A DNA stretch of 64,000 nt from Peptoniphilus asaccharolyticus DSM 20463 (GTDB taxonomy: Bacteria > Bacillota > Clostridia > Tissierellales > Peptoniphilaceae): positions 234,809-298,808 of the forward strand of contig NZ_FWWR01000017.1 in the NCBI RefSeq assembly GCF_900176115.1, in the 5' to 3' direction. The position numbers and the translations under genes are program-made. The notes below the pieces were generated by a model that was given only the letters and a program-made list of their open reading frames with translations, made no database searches and was not told where the DNA came from. Shown here piece after piece: positions 39,425 to 48,212 of the stretch. How positions within the stretch are numbered: the stretch's first letter is position 1; every line of letters begins with the position of its first letter.

Positions 39425-39460
39425 GTTTGAGAATGATGTAATTTCCAATGAGAGTCAAAC
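39425..39460 (+). repeat. Type II-like CRISPR repeat, copy B
   Basis: This 36-nt unit begins GTTTGAGAATGATGTAATTT and ends ATGAGAGTCAAAC, with GTTTG/CAAAC pairing at its ends. It is the more perfect of the two copies. Nothing spacer-like or repeated follows it. Confidence 0.7.
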
Positions 39461-39777
39461 TAAAGTATTTTGAGGTAATTTGAAGATGAATAAAGTTTTT
39501 CCTATAATAACGTTACTAACAATTTTTTTATGCTATTTTTGTATTTCAAAAAGAACATACCAACTAGAACATATACCATACTTAGCTACATATATATGAT
39601 AGTGAACGTTCTCTTTTTAATAAGTTATGTTGTAAAGTATTTTTAATTAAAGCAATATTCTATACATGATTATTTGTTTAGAAATAATGTATAAAATTTA
39701 TTGGTGTCGGAAGCGGAACTTGAATCCACACAGAACTGTACTCTAACATAGTCAAAATCAATCATAATATTTTAGAA
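39461..39777. other. AT-rich stretch without a clear gene
   Basis: I see no convincing gene in these 317 bases. The only structured part is the tRNA-like 3' end at 39702-39729. Confidence 0.6.
39702..39729 (-). other. Possible tRNA 3'-end fragment (attachment-site remnant)
   Basis: Read on the minus strand this is GTGGA TTCAAGT TCCGC (a 5-bp stem with a 7-base T loop), then TTCCGAC as the 3' side of an acceptor stem, then ACCA. No 5' half is present upstream. Tails of tRNA genes like this are left when a phage or integrative element inserts in a tRNA gene. The A-T pair at the loop end, instead of the invariant G-C, lowers confidence. Confidence 0.4.
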
Positions 39778-39806
39778 AAGAGCATATACCGTTATGTTCT
39801 TTTTTT
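39778..39806 (+). terminator. Orphan rho-independent terminator next to IS30 copy 2
   Basis: AAGAGCATA (39778-39786) pairs with TATGTTCTT (39793-39801), followed by a T run to 39806. No gene ends just before it, so the gene it served may have been lost. IS30 copy 2 begins four bases further on. Confidence 0.75.
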
Positions 39807-39810
39807 ATGC

Positions 39811-40926
39811 GACGAATTGTCAAATCAAATGCAACACCTATGGTAAGAGACCAAAAAGTTCTTCTTTAGGTGTTTTATATTTTATACATTTTCTAGGTCT
39901 ATTATTCATTAAACTTAAGTTATAATTTAATTCATCAATATTCACTTCTGATAAATCCATACCCTTAGGATAAAACTCCCTCAAAAGTCCGTTACTATTT
40001 TCATTTGTACCTTTTTGCCATGCACAATAGGGATCACAAAAATAAGTTTTGCATCCTAATTCTTTTTCTATTTTCTCAAATTCTGAAAATTCTTTACCTC
40101 TATCAAAGGTTATTGTTTTTACTAATTCTTTTGGATAATCTTTTAATGCATTTATTATTGCTGGTGTTACGCTTTCCGACTTTCTATTTTCAACTAGGAT
40201 TGCTATATAATATCTAGATTTTCTTTCTGCTAAAGTTACGAAACAACATCTACTTTTCCTTTTATGATCTAATCTGCCTGATTCCACTGTATCTGCTTCC
40301 CAGTGGCCTAATTCTTGCCTTCTGTATATCTCTTTAGGTCTTTTCTTAATTGTTCTACCTTTATCATTGAATTTTCCTCTTTTTTCTGCTGGCCTTTTAA
40401 ATTTAGCTTTTCTTCTCAAATTTTTCATACTAGTTTTTGGCAGCTTTTTGGCGTGTATCATTCTATATATCGTTGATGTAGATGGTAATTCATGAATCTC
40501 ATTTGTGTTTCTATTTGATATTTGTTCAGGGGACCAATGTTCGTTAATCTTTACAGTTAAATAATCAATAACATCTTTAGAAAATTTACTTTTTCTATGG
40601 CAGTCTTTTCTTCTATCAATATATTTATCATTTGCCTTTATCGGAAAGTACTTAGTGTAACTTCCCCTACTAACTTTTATCTTAGATGAATTTCTTTTAA
40701 TTTCTCTAGATATTGTACTAGGTGACCTTTTAAGTGCTTGTGCAATTTTCCTTATACTCATTCCTAAATTTAAAAATTGGTAAATACAAGATCTTTCTTC
40801 TATGGTAAGATGGTTATAGCTCATAGTTAATCACTCCTTTTAATATGTTTTGTTTGGTCACTTACATATTAACACAGCTGATTAGCTATGAGTTTATTTA
40901 TGTTGCACTTGTTATGATAAATTATC
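39811..40926 (-). mobile_element. IS30-family insertion sequence, copy 2
   Basis: The element is 1116 bp, the same length as copy 1 but in the opposite direction. ATGC stands on both sides (39807-39810 and 40927-40930) and is probably a 4-bp target duplication. Ends and coding sequence match copy 1 wherever I compared them. Confidence 0.93.
39838..40824 (-). CDS. IS30-family transposase
   Basis: The protein of 328 residues is identical to the one encoded at 9147-10133, including the helix-turn-helix and the triad Asp178, Asp241 and Glu275. The gene is intact. It faces the CRISPR side of the window and separates the CRISPR debris zone from the pyruvate carboxylase gene. Confidence 0.97.
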   Translation of the reverse strand: MSYNHLTIEERSCIYQFLNLGMSIRKIAQALKRSPSTISREIKRNSSKIKVSRGSYTKYFPIKANDKYIDRRKDCHRKSKFSKDVIDYLTVKINEHWSPEQISNRNTNEIHELPSTSTIYRMIHAKKLPKTSMKNLRRKAKFKRPAEKRGKFNDKGRTIKKRPKEIYRRQELGHWEADTVESGRLDHKRKSRCCFVTLAERKSRYYIAILVENRKSESVTPAIINALKDYPKELVKTITFDRGKEFSEFEKIEKELGCKTYFCDPYCAWQKGTNENSNGLLREFYPKGMDLSEVNIDELNYNLSLMNNRPRKCIKYKTPKEELFGLLP

Positions 40927-41124
40927 ATGCGTAAAATCACATAGAAATAGTATAGTCTAAAAGATTACATGTGCTCGATTTGAATAAAAAACTATCAAAT
41001 CTTCAAATAATAGTATAAATTTATTTTTAATTCAATTAGGCTTTAAATAATCTTAAAAAAGATGTACAATAGATAAAAAGTTATAATAAAAATAGTTTTA
41101 ATGATATAATTGCAGGGGGAGAAG

Positions 41125-44100
41125 ATGGAAATTAAAAAGTTCAAGCGTATACTCGTTGCCAATCGTGGAGAAATTGCAATCCGTGTTTTTAGAGCTTGTA
41201 GAGAGTTGGGAATTCGTTCGGTAGCAATATATTCACAAGAGGATAGTCTTTCTTTATTTAGAACGAAAGCGGACGAAGCTTATTTAATAGGTAAAAACAA
41301 ATCTCCAGTAGATGCATATTTAGATATAGATGAAATAATAAAACTTGCTCTTAACAAAGGAGTGGATGCCATACATCCGGGATATGGATTTTTATCTGAA
41401 AATCCTGAGTTCGCACAAAAATGTGAAGAAGCGGGCATCACTTTCATAGGGCCGACTCCTGAAATAATGCAAAGGTTAGGAGATAAAATTTCTTCTAAGA
41501 TAGTAGCGCATGAAGCGGGAGTGGAAACTATACTGGGCGTGGATTCGCCTATAAAATCTGATGCTGAAGCTATGGAGTTTGCTAAAAAAGCAGGTTATCC
41601 TGTTATGATAAAGGCGGCTGCTGGCGGTGGCGGAAGAGGTATGCGTGTTGTAAACAATGAGGAAGAGCTTTTAAATAAATTCCATGCGGCTAAGAGTGAA
41701 GCTAAAAAGGCATTTGGAAATGATTCAATGTTTATAGAAAAATATTTAGAAAGACCTAAACATATAGAAGTACAAGTCTTAGGAGACTTATATGGAAATA
41801 TAGTCCATTTATATGAAAGAGATTGTTCTATTCAAAGAAGACACCAAAAAGTAATTGAGTACACTCCAGCTTTTTCACTTCCAGAAGATTTGAGAAATAG
41901 AATTTGTGAAGATGCCCTTAAGATAACTAAGAGTTTAGGATATAGATCTGCGGGCACTGTTGAGTTTTTGGTAGATAAAAATCACAACCATTACTTTATA
42001 GAGGTTAATCCAAGAATACAAGTTGAGCACACTGTCACTGAAATGGTTACAGGGATTGATATAATTCAAGCACAAATCTTAGTAGCTCAAGGATATGCAC
42101 TTAACAGCGAAGAAATAGATATCAAGAGTCAAAAAGATATTAAGTCAAGTGGATATGCAATTCAATGTCGTGTGACAACTGAAGACCCACTAAACAATTT
42201 TGCTCCAGACACTGGACAAATAACTTTATATAGGTCAAGTTCTGGATTTGGGGTAAGACTTGATGGAGGTAATGGATTCCAAGGCGCTGTAATAAGTCCA
42301 TATTATGATTCGCTACTTGTAAAAGTAATTACTCATGGCAGAAGTTGGAACGACACTGTAAATAAGGCAATTCGTTCTATCAGAGAGTTAAAAGTGGGCG
42401 GAGTAAAAACAAATATAGGATTTTTACTGAATGTTTTAAATACAGCAGAGTTTAAAGACGGAAGTTGCGACACAGGTTTTATTTCTGACCACCCAGAGCT
42501 TTTCGATATAAAGCCAAAGTCTGATGCAGAACTTCATTTAATGAATTATATTGGGAACATTGTAGTAAATGATAAGAATACTCTTGATAAAAATACTTTT
42601 GATGTGCCTGTAGTTCCTAAGTTTGAAGTGAAATCAATTGAAGGAACAAAACAACTTCTTGATAAATTAGGTGCAAAAAAATTATCTGATTGGATATTGG
42701 CGCAAGATAGACTGTTGTTAACTGATACTACAATGAGAGATGCACATCAATCTTTAATGGCAACTAAGATGAGAACTAAGGATATGTTAAAGATTGCAGA
42801 AGCTACAAACTACAACATGAAAGAATTGTTTAGTGTTGAAATGTGGGGCGGAGCAACTTTTGATGTCGCTTATAGATTTTTACATGAAGATCCATGGAAG
42901 AGATTGGAGCTTTTACGTGAAAAAATGCCAAATTTGTTGATGCAAATGTTGATTCGTGGGAACAATACAGTTGGATATAAAAACTATCCAGACAATGTGG
43001 TTAAGAAATTTATCAGAGAGTCAGCTGAGACAGGAGTGGATGTGTTCCGTATCTTCGACTCACTTAACTGGTTAGATGGAATGAGACTTGCAATAGACGA
43101 AACTCTTGCAACTGGGAAACTTGCCGAAGGAACCATGTGCTATACAGGTGATATATTAGACGAAAGCCGTGACAAATATTCTTTAAAATACTATGTTGAT
43201 TTGGCAAAAGAAATTGAAAAAACTGGTTGTCATATACTTGGAATAAAAGATATGAGTGGCCTTTTAAAACCTTATGCAGCTAGAAAACTTATAAAGGCAT
43301 TAAAGAATGAAATTTCAATTCCAATTCACTTGCATACACATGATACAACTGGTAATGGAGTGGCTACAATTTTGATGGCTGCTGAAACTGGTGTAGATAT
43401 AGTTGATACTGCGATAGATTCGATGAGTGGTTTAACTTCTCAACCAGCTCTAAACTCTGTTGTGGCAGCTCTTGAAAATACAAATAGAAGTACAGGGATA
43501 AGTCTTGACAGAGTAAATGAAATCTCAAACTATTGGTCAGCTGTAAGACCGGTGTATTCAAATTTTGAATCTGGACTAAAGAGTGGCACTACTGAAATTT
43601 ATAAATACGAAATTCCGGGTGGACAATATTCAAACTTAAAGCCACAAGTTGAAAGTTTTGGCTTGGGACATAAGTTTAATGAAGTTAAAGAAATGTATAG
43701 AGAAGTAAACCAAATGGTTGGAGATATTATAAAAGTTACTCCGTCTTCAAAAATGGTAGGCGACATGTCAATCTTTATGGTTCAAAACAACTTAACTCCG
43801 GAAAATATTTATGAAAAAGGAGCTAATTTAGACTATCCAGATTCAGTGGTGACTTATTTCAAGGGAATGATGGGACAACCTTATGGAGGATTCCCTGAAA
43901 AACTACAAAAGATGGTTTTAAAAGATGAAGAGGCAATTACTGTAAGGCCAGGTCTTTTATTAGAAGACGAAGATTACGAAAAAGATAGGGAAGAGTTAAA
44001 GAAGATACTAAGAAGAGAACCAACTGAAAAAGATTTAATATCTTATTCTCTATATCCTAAAGTGTTTGAAGAATATGCTAAGAACTTTGATGAATATGAA

Positions 44101-44568
44101 CAACTTTGGAGAATGGGTTCAGATGTATTTTTCCATGGATTAATGGAAGGAGAGACAGCTGAAATTTCTGTTGATGACGGCAAGAATTTAATAGTAACTC
44201 TTGTTGAAGTTGGAAAGATAAAAGAAGATGGAAAGCGTAGTTTAACATTTGAAATAAATGGATTACGTCGTTCAATAGAAATTGAAGACAAGACAAAGAG
44301 ATCAAGTTTAAGTGTAAAAGCAGAAGAGGTTAGACTTGCAGATGAAGAAAATAAATCAGAAGTTGGCTCCTCAATACCTGGTACAATAGTTAAAATATTA
44401 GTTAAACCAGGAGATATCGTAAAAGAATCTCAACCATTGATGGTGGTAGAGGCTATGAAGATGGAAACAAATATAATTGCTACACAAAATGGTAAAGTCA
44501 GAGAGATTTTGACTAAAGAAGGGGAAAGTGTAGTAAGCGGTCAACTTGTAGCAACAATAGAAGATTAA
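41125..44568 (+). CDS. pyc: Pyruvate carboxylase
   Basis: The biotin enzyme makes oxaloacetate from pyruvate, bicarbonate and ATP. With ATG 41125, set by GGGGGAG just upstream, it has 1147 residues, the full single-chain form. Domains in order are: biotin carboxylase at 1-450 (IKAAAGGGGRGMR, FIEVNPRIQVEHTVTE), carboxyltransferase at about 535-830 (LLTDTTMRDAHQSLMATKMR), the PC domain, and the biotin carrier at the end with the VEAMKMETN lysine. A TTG at 41110 could extend it by five codons but lacks a ribosome site. Confidence 0.97.
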   Translation: MEIKKFKRILVANRGEIAIRVFRACRELGIRSVAIYSQEDSLSLFRTKADEAYLIGKNKSPVDAYLDIDEIIKLALNKGVDAIHPGYGFLSENPEFAQKCEEAGITFIGPTPEIMQRLGDKISSKIVAHEAGVETILGVDSPIKSDAEAMEFAKKAGYPVMIKAAAGGGGRGMRVVNNEEELLNKFHAAKSEAKKAFGNDSMFIEKYLERPKHIEVQVLGDLYGNIVHLYERDCSIQRRHQKVIEYTPAFSLPEDLRNRICEDALKITKSLGYRSAGTVEFLVDKNHNHYFIEVNPRIQVEHTVTEMVTGIDIIQAQILVAQGYALNSEEIDIKSQKDIKSSGYAIQCRVTTEDPLNNFAPDTGQITLYRSSSGFGVRLDGGNGFQGAVISPYYDSLLVKVITHGRSWNDTVNKAIRSIRELKVGGVKTNIGFLLNVLNTAEFKDGSCDTGFISDHPELFDIKPKSDAELHLMNYIGNIVVNDKNTLDKNTFDVPVVPKFEVKSIEGTKQLLDKLGAKKLSDWILAQDRLLLTDTTMRDAHQSLMATKMRTKDMLKIAEATNYNMKELFSVEMWGGATFDVAYRFLHEDPWKRLELLREKMPNLLMQMLIRGNNTVGYKNYPDNVVKKFIRESAETGVDVFRIFDSLNWLDGMRLAIDETLATGKLAEGTMCYTGDILDESRDKYSLKYYVDLAKEIEKTGCHILGIKDMSGLLKPYAARKLIKALKNEISIPIHLHTHDTTGNGVATILMAAETGVDIVDTAIDSMSGLTSQPALNSVVAALENTNRSTGISLDRVNEISNYWSAVRPVYSNFESGLKSGTTEIYKYEIPGGQYSNLKPQVESFGLGHKFNEVKEMYREVNQMVGDIIKVTPSSKMVGDMSIFMVQNNLTPENIYEKGANLDYPDSVVTYFKGMMGQPYGGFPEKLQKMVLKDEEAITVRPGLLLEDEDYEKDREELKKILRREPTEKDLISYSLYPKVFEEYAKNFDEYEQLWRMGSDVFFHGLMEGETAEISVDDGKNLIVTLVEVGKIKEDGKRSLTFEINGLRRSIEIEDKTKRSSLSVKAEEVRLADEENKSEVGSSIPGTIVKILVKPGDIVKESQPLMVVEAMKMETNIIATQNGKVREILTKEGESVVSGQLVATIED

Positions 44569-44583
44569 AATTATAATAAAAAT

Positions 44584-44632
44584 AAAGGTAGTGTCTCAGT
44601 GAGAATAGGCTGAGATACTACCTTTAAACTAT
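44584..44632 (+). terminator. Strong hairpin terminator after pyc
   Basis: AAAGGTAGTGTCTCAG (44584-44599) pairs with CTGAGATACTACCTTT (44610-44625) over 16 bp with one G-T pair. A short T-rich stretch follows. Confidence 0.85.
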
Positions 44633-44713
44633 TTTTACAGAAAAGTAAATTTACAACTATTATTTAAATTAGCAAATAGTGAGCAAATTTATGCATTAAC
44701 AATATTAATATAA

Positions 44714-45736
44714 TTATTTAATTAAGCTATATAGGTCTTTAGGATTGTCAATAAGTGGAACTAAAACTTCTTCAGTACCAATGTTGTTGTCTTTAGCTAA
44801 TTGATAAATCAATCTTAAGATTGAGAAATCTTCAAGCGCAAATCCAACTGAGTCAAAGATTGTGATATCATCTTCTTTTCTATCGATACGTTTTTGAGAT
44901 TTTATAACTTCAGCAATTTCAGTTACCTTAAAGTCATCTGCCATGTGTTGGATTTCGCCTTCGATTCTGCTTTGAGGTTCAAATTCTACATAAACATCTC
45001 CCATAAATAGAATATCAGATTCTAATTCTGTCTTTCCTGGGCAATCTCCACCAACGCAGTTTATATGCATTCCAGGTTCAATCATATCTTTTGTAAGTAT
45101 AATTGAGAACTTCTTATCTGCTGTAACAGTTGTTACTATATCAACACCCTTACAAGCTTCTTTTGTGCTGCTACACTTAGTCACTTTCAAATCTGTGTAT
45201 TTAGAAAGGTTAGATATAAGTCTATCAGTTGCAGCTTCATCAACGTCATAACAATTTATTTCTTCTATGCCTAGTAGCTTATGGAAAGCTATAGCTTGGA
45301 AATCACTTTGACATCCATTACCTATAAGAGCCATCTTTTTAGGATTTTCTTTTGCTAAATATTTTGCAGCCATAACTGAGTTAGTTGCAGTTCTTATAGC
45401 TGTAAGCAAAGTCATTTCACACAAAAGAAGAGGATATCCACTTGAAACTTCAGCTAATAAACCTATAGCCACAACAGTAAGCAGATTATTTTTAGGATTG
45501 TCCGGATGACCATTTACATACTTACAAGTAAACGTTTCCTGATTACCTACAGGCATTAATTCATTTACGCCAACAGGAGAATGGTGTGTAGGTCTAGGGA
45601 TTTTAGCAAAATCTTCCCAATTGCCATAGTCTTCTTCTAAATATGGAATAAGTTTTTCCATAATAGATTCAACACCAACTTCTTTTATGTAGTTGGACAT
45701 AGTTTCTAAGTCGATATATTTAGTTTTAATTTTCAA
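44714..45736 (-). CDS. Ornithine cyclodeaminase / mu-crystallin family protein
   Basis: The protein of 340 residues has the NAD-binding loop IGNGCQSDFQAIAF and the late motif DSVGFALEDFS of the ornithine cyclodeaminase family. The long N-terminus with RPTHHSPVGVNELMPVGN fits true ornithine cyclodeaminases, which turn ornithine into proline and ammonia. Relatives such as alanine dehydrogenase or tauropine-type enzymes cannot be excluded. It is divergent from an AraC-type regulator 210 bases away, which may control it. Confidence 0.8.
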   Translation of the reverse strand: MKIKTKYIDLETMSNYIKEVGVESIMEKLIPYLEEDYGNWEDFAKIPRPTHHSPVGVNELMPVGNQETFTCKYVNGHPDNPKNNLLTVVAIGLLAEVSSGYPLLLCEMTLLTAIRTATNSVMAAKYLAKENPKKMALIGNGCQSDFQAIAFHKLLGIEEINCYDVDEAATDRLISNLSKYTDLKVTKCSSTKEACKGVDIVTTVTADKKFSIILTKDMIEPGMHINCVGGDCPGKTELESDILFMGDVYVEFEPQSRIEGEIQHMADDFKVTEIAEVIKSQKRIDRKEDDITIFDSVGFALEDFSILRLIYQLAKDNNIGTEEVLVPLIDNPKDLYSLIK

Positions 45737-45946
45737 TTAAATCTCTCCTCTCAATATTTTAAATTTTGTGTTGGACTAAGCTTAATCTTTAAATTGAGAA
45801 TAACAAAATGTATAATTAATATCAATAGAATTGAATTCTTATGTGAATTTTACATAATAGTCAGTATAAATTGTCTTGTATTTTATTCGATAAAATATAA
45901 GATTATTATATAAAATCTGTAATTAGATATCCGAGGATGTGATAAA

Positions 45947-47197
45947 ATGAGCAAGTCTTTTGATGAAAAATTTTTACTACAAACAAATCAATGTTCACCA
46001 TACGATGTGACTTCAATATGCTCTTGTGATGTGGAACTTGCTTCGGAACCTACAGATGCAATTTTACATCAACAATCAAGGTTTTGGATAATACTTGATG
46101 GCAAGGCAGAAATCAACATCCAAGGCAGAATATATGATGTCGAGAAGAACTCTCTTGTTTGTATCGTGCCATACCAGTACACAAAAATAATAAAAGTAGA
46201 AAAGCCCTTGGTGTATAGTTTGGTTGTTTTCAATTTTGAATTGTTCAACGAGCTTATAAAAATACATATGAATTTTTATAATGAAGATATAAATCTGATT
46301 AAACTAATATCAGTTAGTAATGTTGTGAAATGTGATGATGAAAAATTTGAACAGGTAATTAACATTTTTGAAAAACTAAAAGATGAATTGGGAACAGAGT
46401 CATTAAACTTTCAAGTTAAGCCTAAAAATAATTTTACTGGAGTGTATGTCAGCTCACAAATTTTAGAGCTTATATCTCTCTTTTTAAGAGAGAATAAGCA
46501 AAAGACCAAAAAAGAATTGGATAGTGAAGAAAATTATAGCCACATAATCCAATATATATACATGAATTTAAGACAAAACATAACTTTAAAAGAGCTTTCT
46601 AAAATATTTTTTATGAGTCCTTCGAGTATAAGCAGCTACATAATGAAAATGACGGGTTATAACTATTCAGATTTAGTTTTTCAAATGAAAATTGCGAGAA
46701 TACAAAACTTCCTGCTTTATACGGATATGACTTTAGATGAAATTTCAACTTTTTTAAGATATGCAGATTCATCTTATGTATCAAAAGTGTTTAACTCAAA
46801 AGCAGATATAAATATCAGTGAATATAAGAAAACTTATAAAAAGGTGAATACGATTTGTAAGATTAAGGAAAGTCCTGTTTCATACAAGGTTGTTGATTAT
46901 ATCTATAACAATTATGATTTGGACCTCAACATAAAAGATGTATCTCATAAATTTGGAATAAGTGCATTAGATGTGAATTATCATTTAAAGTTTCTTGTGG
47001 AGAAGAATTTCAACTGTTTTTTAAATTATGTAAGGGTAAACAAATCGGTACAAATGTTAATTGATACTGACAAACCTATCACAGAAATATCCAAAGAAGT
47101 TGGTTACGACAACAGTAGGACATATAATAGGAATTTTAAAAAATTTTATAATACTAACCCAACTGATTTTAGGGAGAGAGTTAAAAATAAAAATTAA
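45947..47197 (+). CDS. AraC-family regulator with two C-terminal HTH domains
   Basis: The protein of 416 residues has an N-terminal cupin-like sensor (HQQSRFWIILDGKAEINIQG). It then has two AraC-type DNA-binding domains in a row. The first, at about 195-300, has LKELSKIFFMSPSSISSYIMKM and MTLDEISTFLRYADSSYVSKVF. The second, at about 310-412, has IKDVSHKFGISALDVNYHLK and PITEISKEVGYDNSRTYNRNFKKFYNTNP. Most relatives have a single domain, so this is unusual. It probably controls the divergent ornithine cyclodeaminase gene. Confidence 0.85.
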   Translation: MSKSFDEKFLLQTNQCSPYDVTSICSCDVELASEPTDAILHQQSRFWIILDGKAEINIQGRIYDVEKNSLVCIVPYQYTKIIKVEKPLVYSLVVFNFELFNELIKIHMNFYNEDINLIKLISVSNVVKCDDEKFEQVINIFEKLKDELGTESLNFQVKPKNNFTGVYVSSQILELISLFLRENKQKTKKELDSEENYSHIIQYIYMNLRQNITLKELSKIFFMSPSSISSYIMKMTGYNYSDLVFQMKIARIQNFLLYTDMTLDEISTFLRYADSSYVSKVFNSKADINISEYKKTYKKVNTICKIKESPVSYKVVDYIYNNYDLDLNIKDVSHKFGISALDVNYHLKFLVEKNFNCFLNYVRVNKSVQMLIDTDKPITEISKEVGYDNSRTYNRNFKKFYNTNPTDFRERVKNKN

Positions 47198-47200
47198 AAA

Positions 47201-47238
47201 TTCAATATTCAATATTCAATATTCAATATTCAATATTC
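47201..47238. repeat. Short tandem repeat, (TTCAATA)5
   Basis: Five perfect TTCAATA units and a partial sixth lie 3 bases after the AraC gene. Such repeats can change copy number by slippage. No effect is evident because the repeat lies between genes. Confidence 0.95.
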
Positions 47239-47366
47239 GTTGATTTGCAATAATTATTGCAACACTTAGCTTAATAAATTTAATTCATGTGGCTACTTGG
47301 AAGAAATGTTGTAAGGAAAGGGAGCAATTAGAAGCACTCTTAAAAAGTATTTGTAGGTGACTGAAT

Positions 47367-48128
47367 ATGAAAATGACTTTTAGATGGTATGGAAATTCTG
47401 ATCCAATATCATTAGAATATATAAGACAAATTCCTGGTTGTTCTGGAATTATGGCTATGATGGATGATTTCAAAGCTGGAGAGGTATGGGATAAAGAAAT
47501 ATTCAAAGCCTTTGTAGAAAAGGTTAATGCTGCGGGCTTGGAAGTTGAAGTTATAGAAAGTATCAATGTGCATGAAGATATTAAGATGGGATTAGATACT
47601 AGAGATCAATATATCGAAAACTATAAGCAATCAATAAGAAATGTTGCTGAGTGTGGAGTTAAGATGGCAGTTCACCCAGATGATCCAGCTTGGCCGGTGT
47701 TTGGTATACCTAGAATAACTCACACTCCGGAACAATTGGAAAAGATAGTTAATTTGGTTGACTCTCCGTCAAATACACTTTGTCTATGCACAGGTTCTTT
47801 AGGTTCTGATCCTAATAATAATCTGCCGGAGATTATAAGAGAATTTGGAAAGAGAAATAAAATTGGATGTGCTCACGTGAGAAACATCAAATTCTTAGGA
47901 GAGAGAAACTTCTATGAATCTTCACACTTAACTTCTGCGGGAAGTTTGGATATGTTTGAGATAATGAAAGCATTCCACAACACAGGATTTGATGGATATA
48001 TTAGACCTGACCACGGAAGAATGATTTGGGGAGAAAAAGGTAGATCTGGATACGGCTTATATGATAGAGCTTTAGGACTGACATATTTAAATGGTCTGTG
48101 GGAAGCTTTAGAAAAACTAAATAAATAA
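47367..48128 (+). CDS. uxuA: Mannonate dehydratase, internally shortened
   Basis: UxuA turns D-mannonate into 2-keto-3-deoxygluconate. The N-terminus ([46 protein letters not shown]) and everything from [13 protein letters not shown] to the end match the family. But the protein has 253 residues instead of about 350: roughly 100 residues, including the CYNFMPV-type block, are missing in frame near residue 97. The predicted metal ligands His103, Cys141, His170 and Asp215 remain. Part of the TIM barrel must be lost, so activity is doubtful. No other uronate-pathway gene is near. Confidence 0.8.
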   Translation: MKMTFRWYGNSDPISLEYIRQIPGCSGIMAMMDDFKAGEVWDKEIFKAFVEKVNAAGLEVEVIESINVHEDIKMGLDTRDQYIENYKQSIRNVAECGVKMAVHPDDPAWPVFGIPRITHTPEQLEKIVNLVDSPSNTLCLCTGSLGSDPNNNLPEIIREFGKRNKIGCAHVRNIKFLGERNFYESSHLTSAGSLDMFEIMKAFHNTGFDGYIRPDHGRMIWGEKGRSGYGLYDRALGLTYLNGLWEALEKLNK

Positions 48129-48133
48129 AACAA

Positions 48134-48173
48134 TGCCCTTAAAGCGACAGTTTAAATTGTCACTTTAGGGGCA
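48134..48173. terminator. Hairpin after uxuA
   Basis: TGCCCTTAAAGCGACAG pairs with the mirrored TTGTCACTTTAGGGGCA, a stem of about 16 bp with one or two wobble pairs. No long T run follows on the + strand, so strength is uncertain. Confidence 0.6.
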
Positions 48174-48212
48174 TAATTGTATTAGTGGAATTAATCGAAA
48201 AGGAGTTAATTT

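Noticed and set aside
38554..39810. tracrRNA or cas9 remnant near the type II-like repeats
   Set aside because: No anti-repeat or Cas9-like coding text could be found on either strand.
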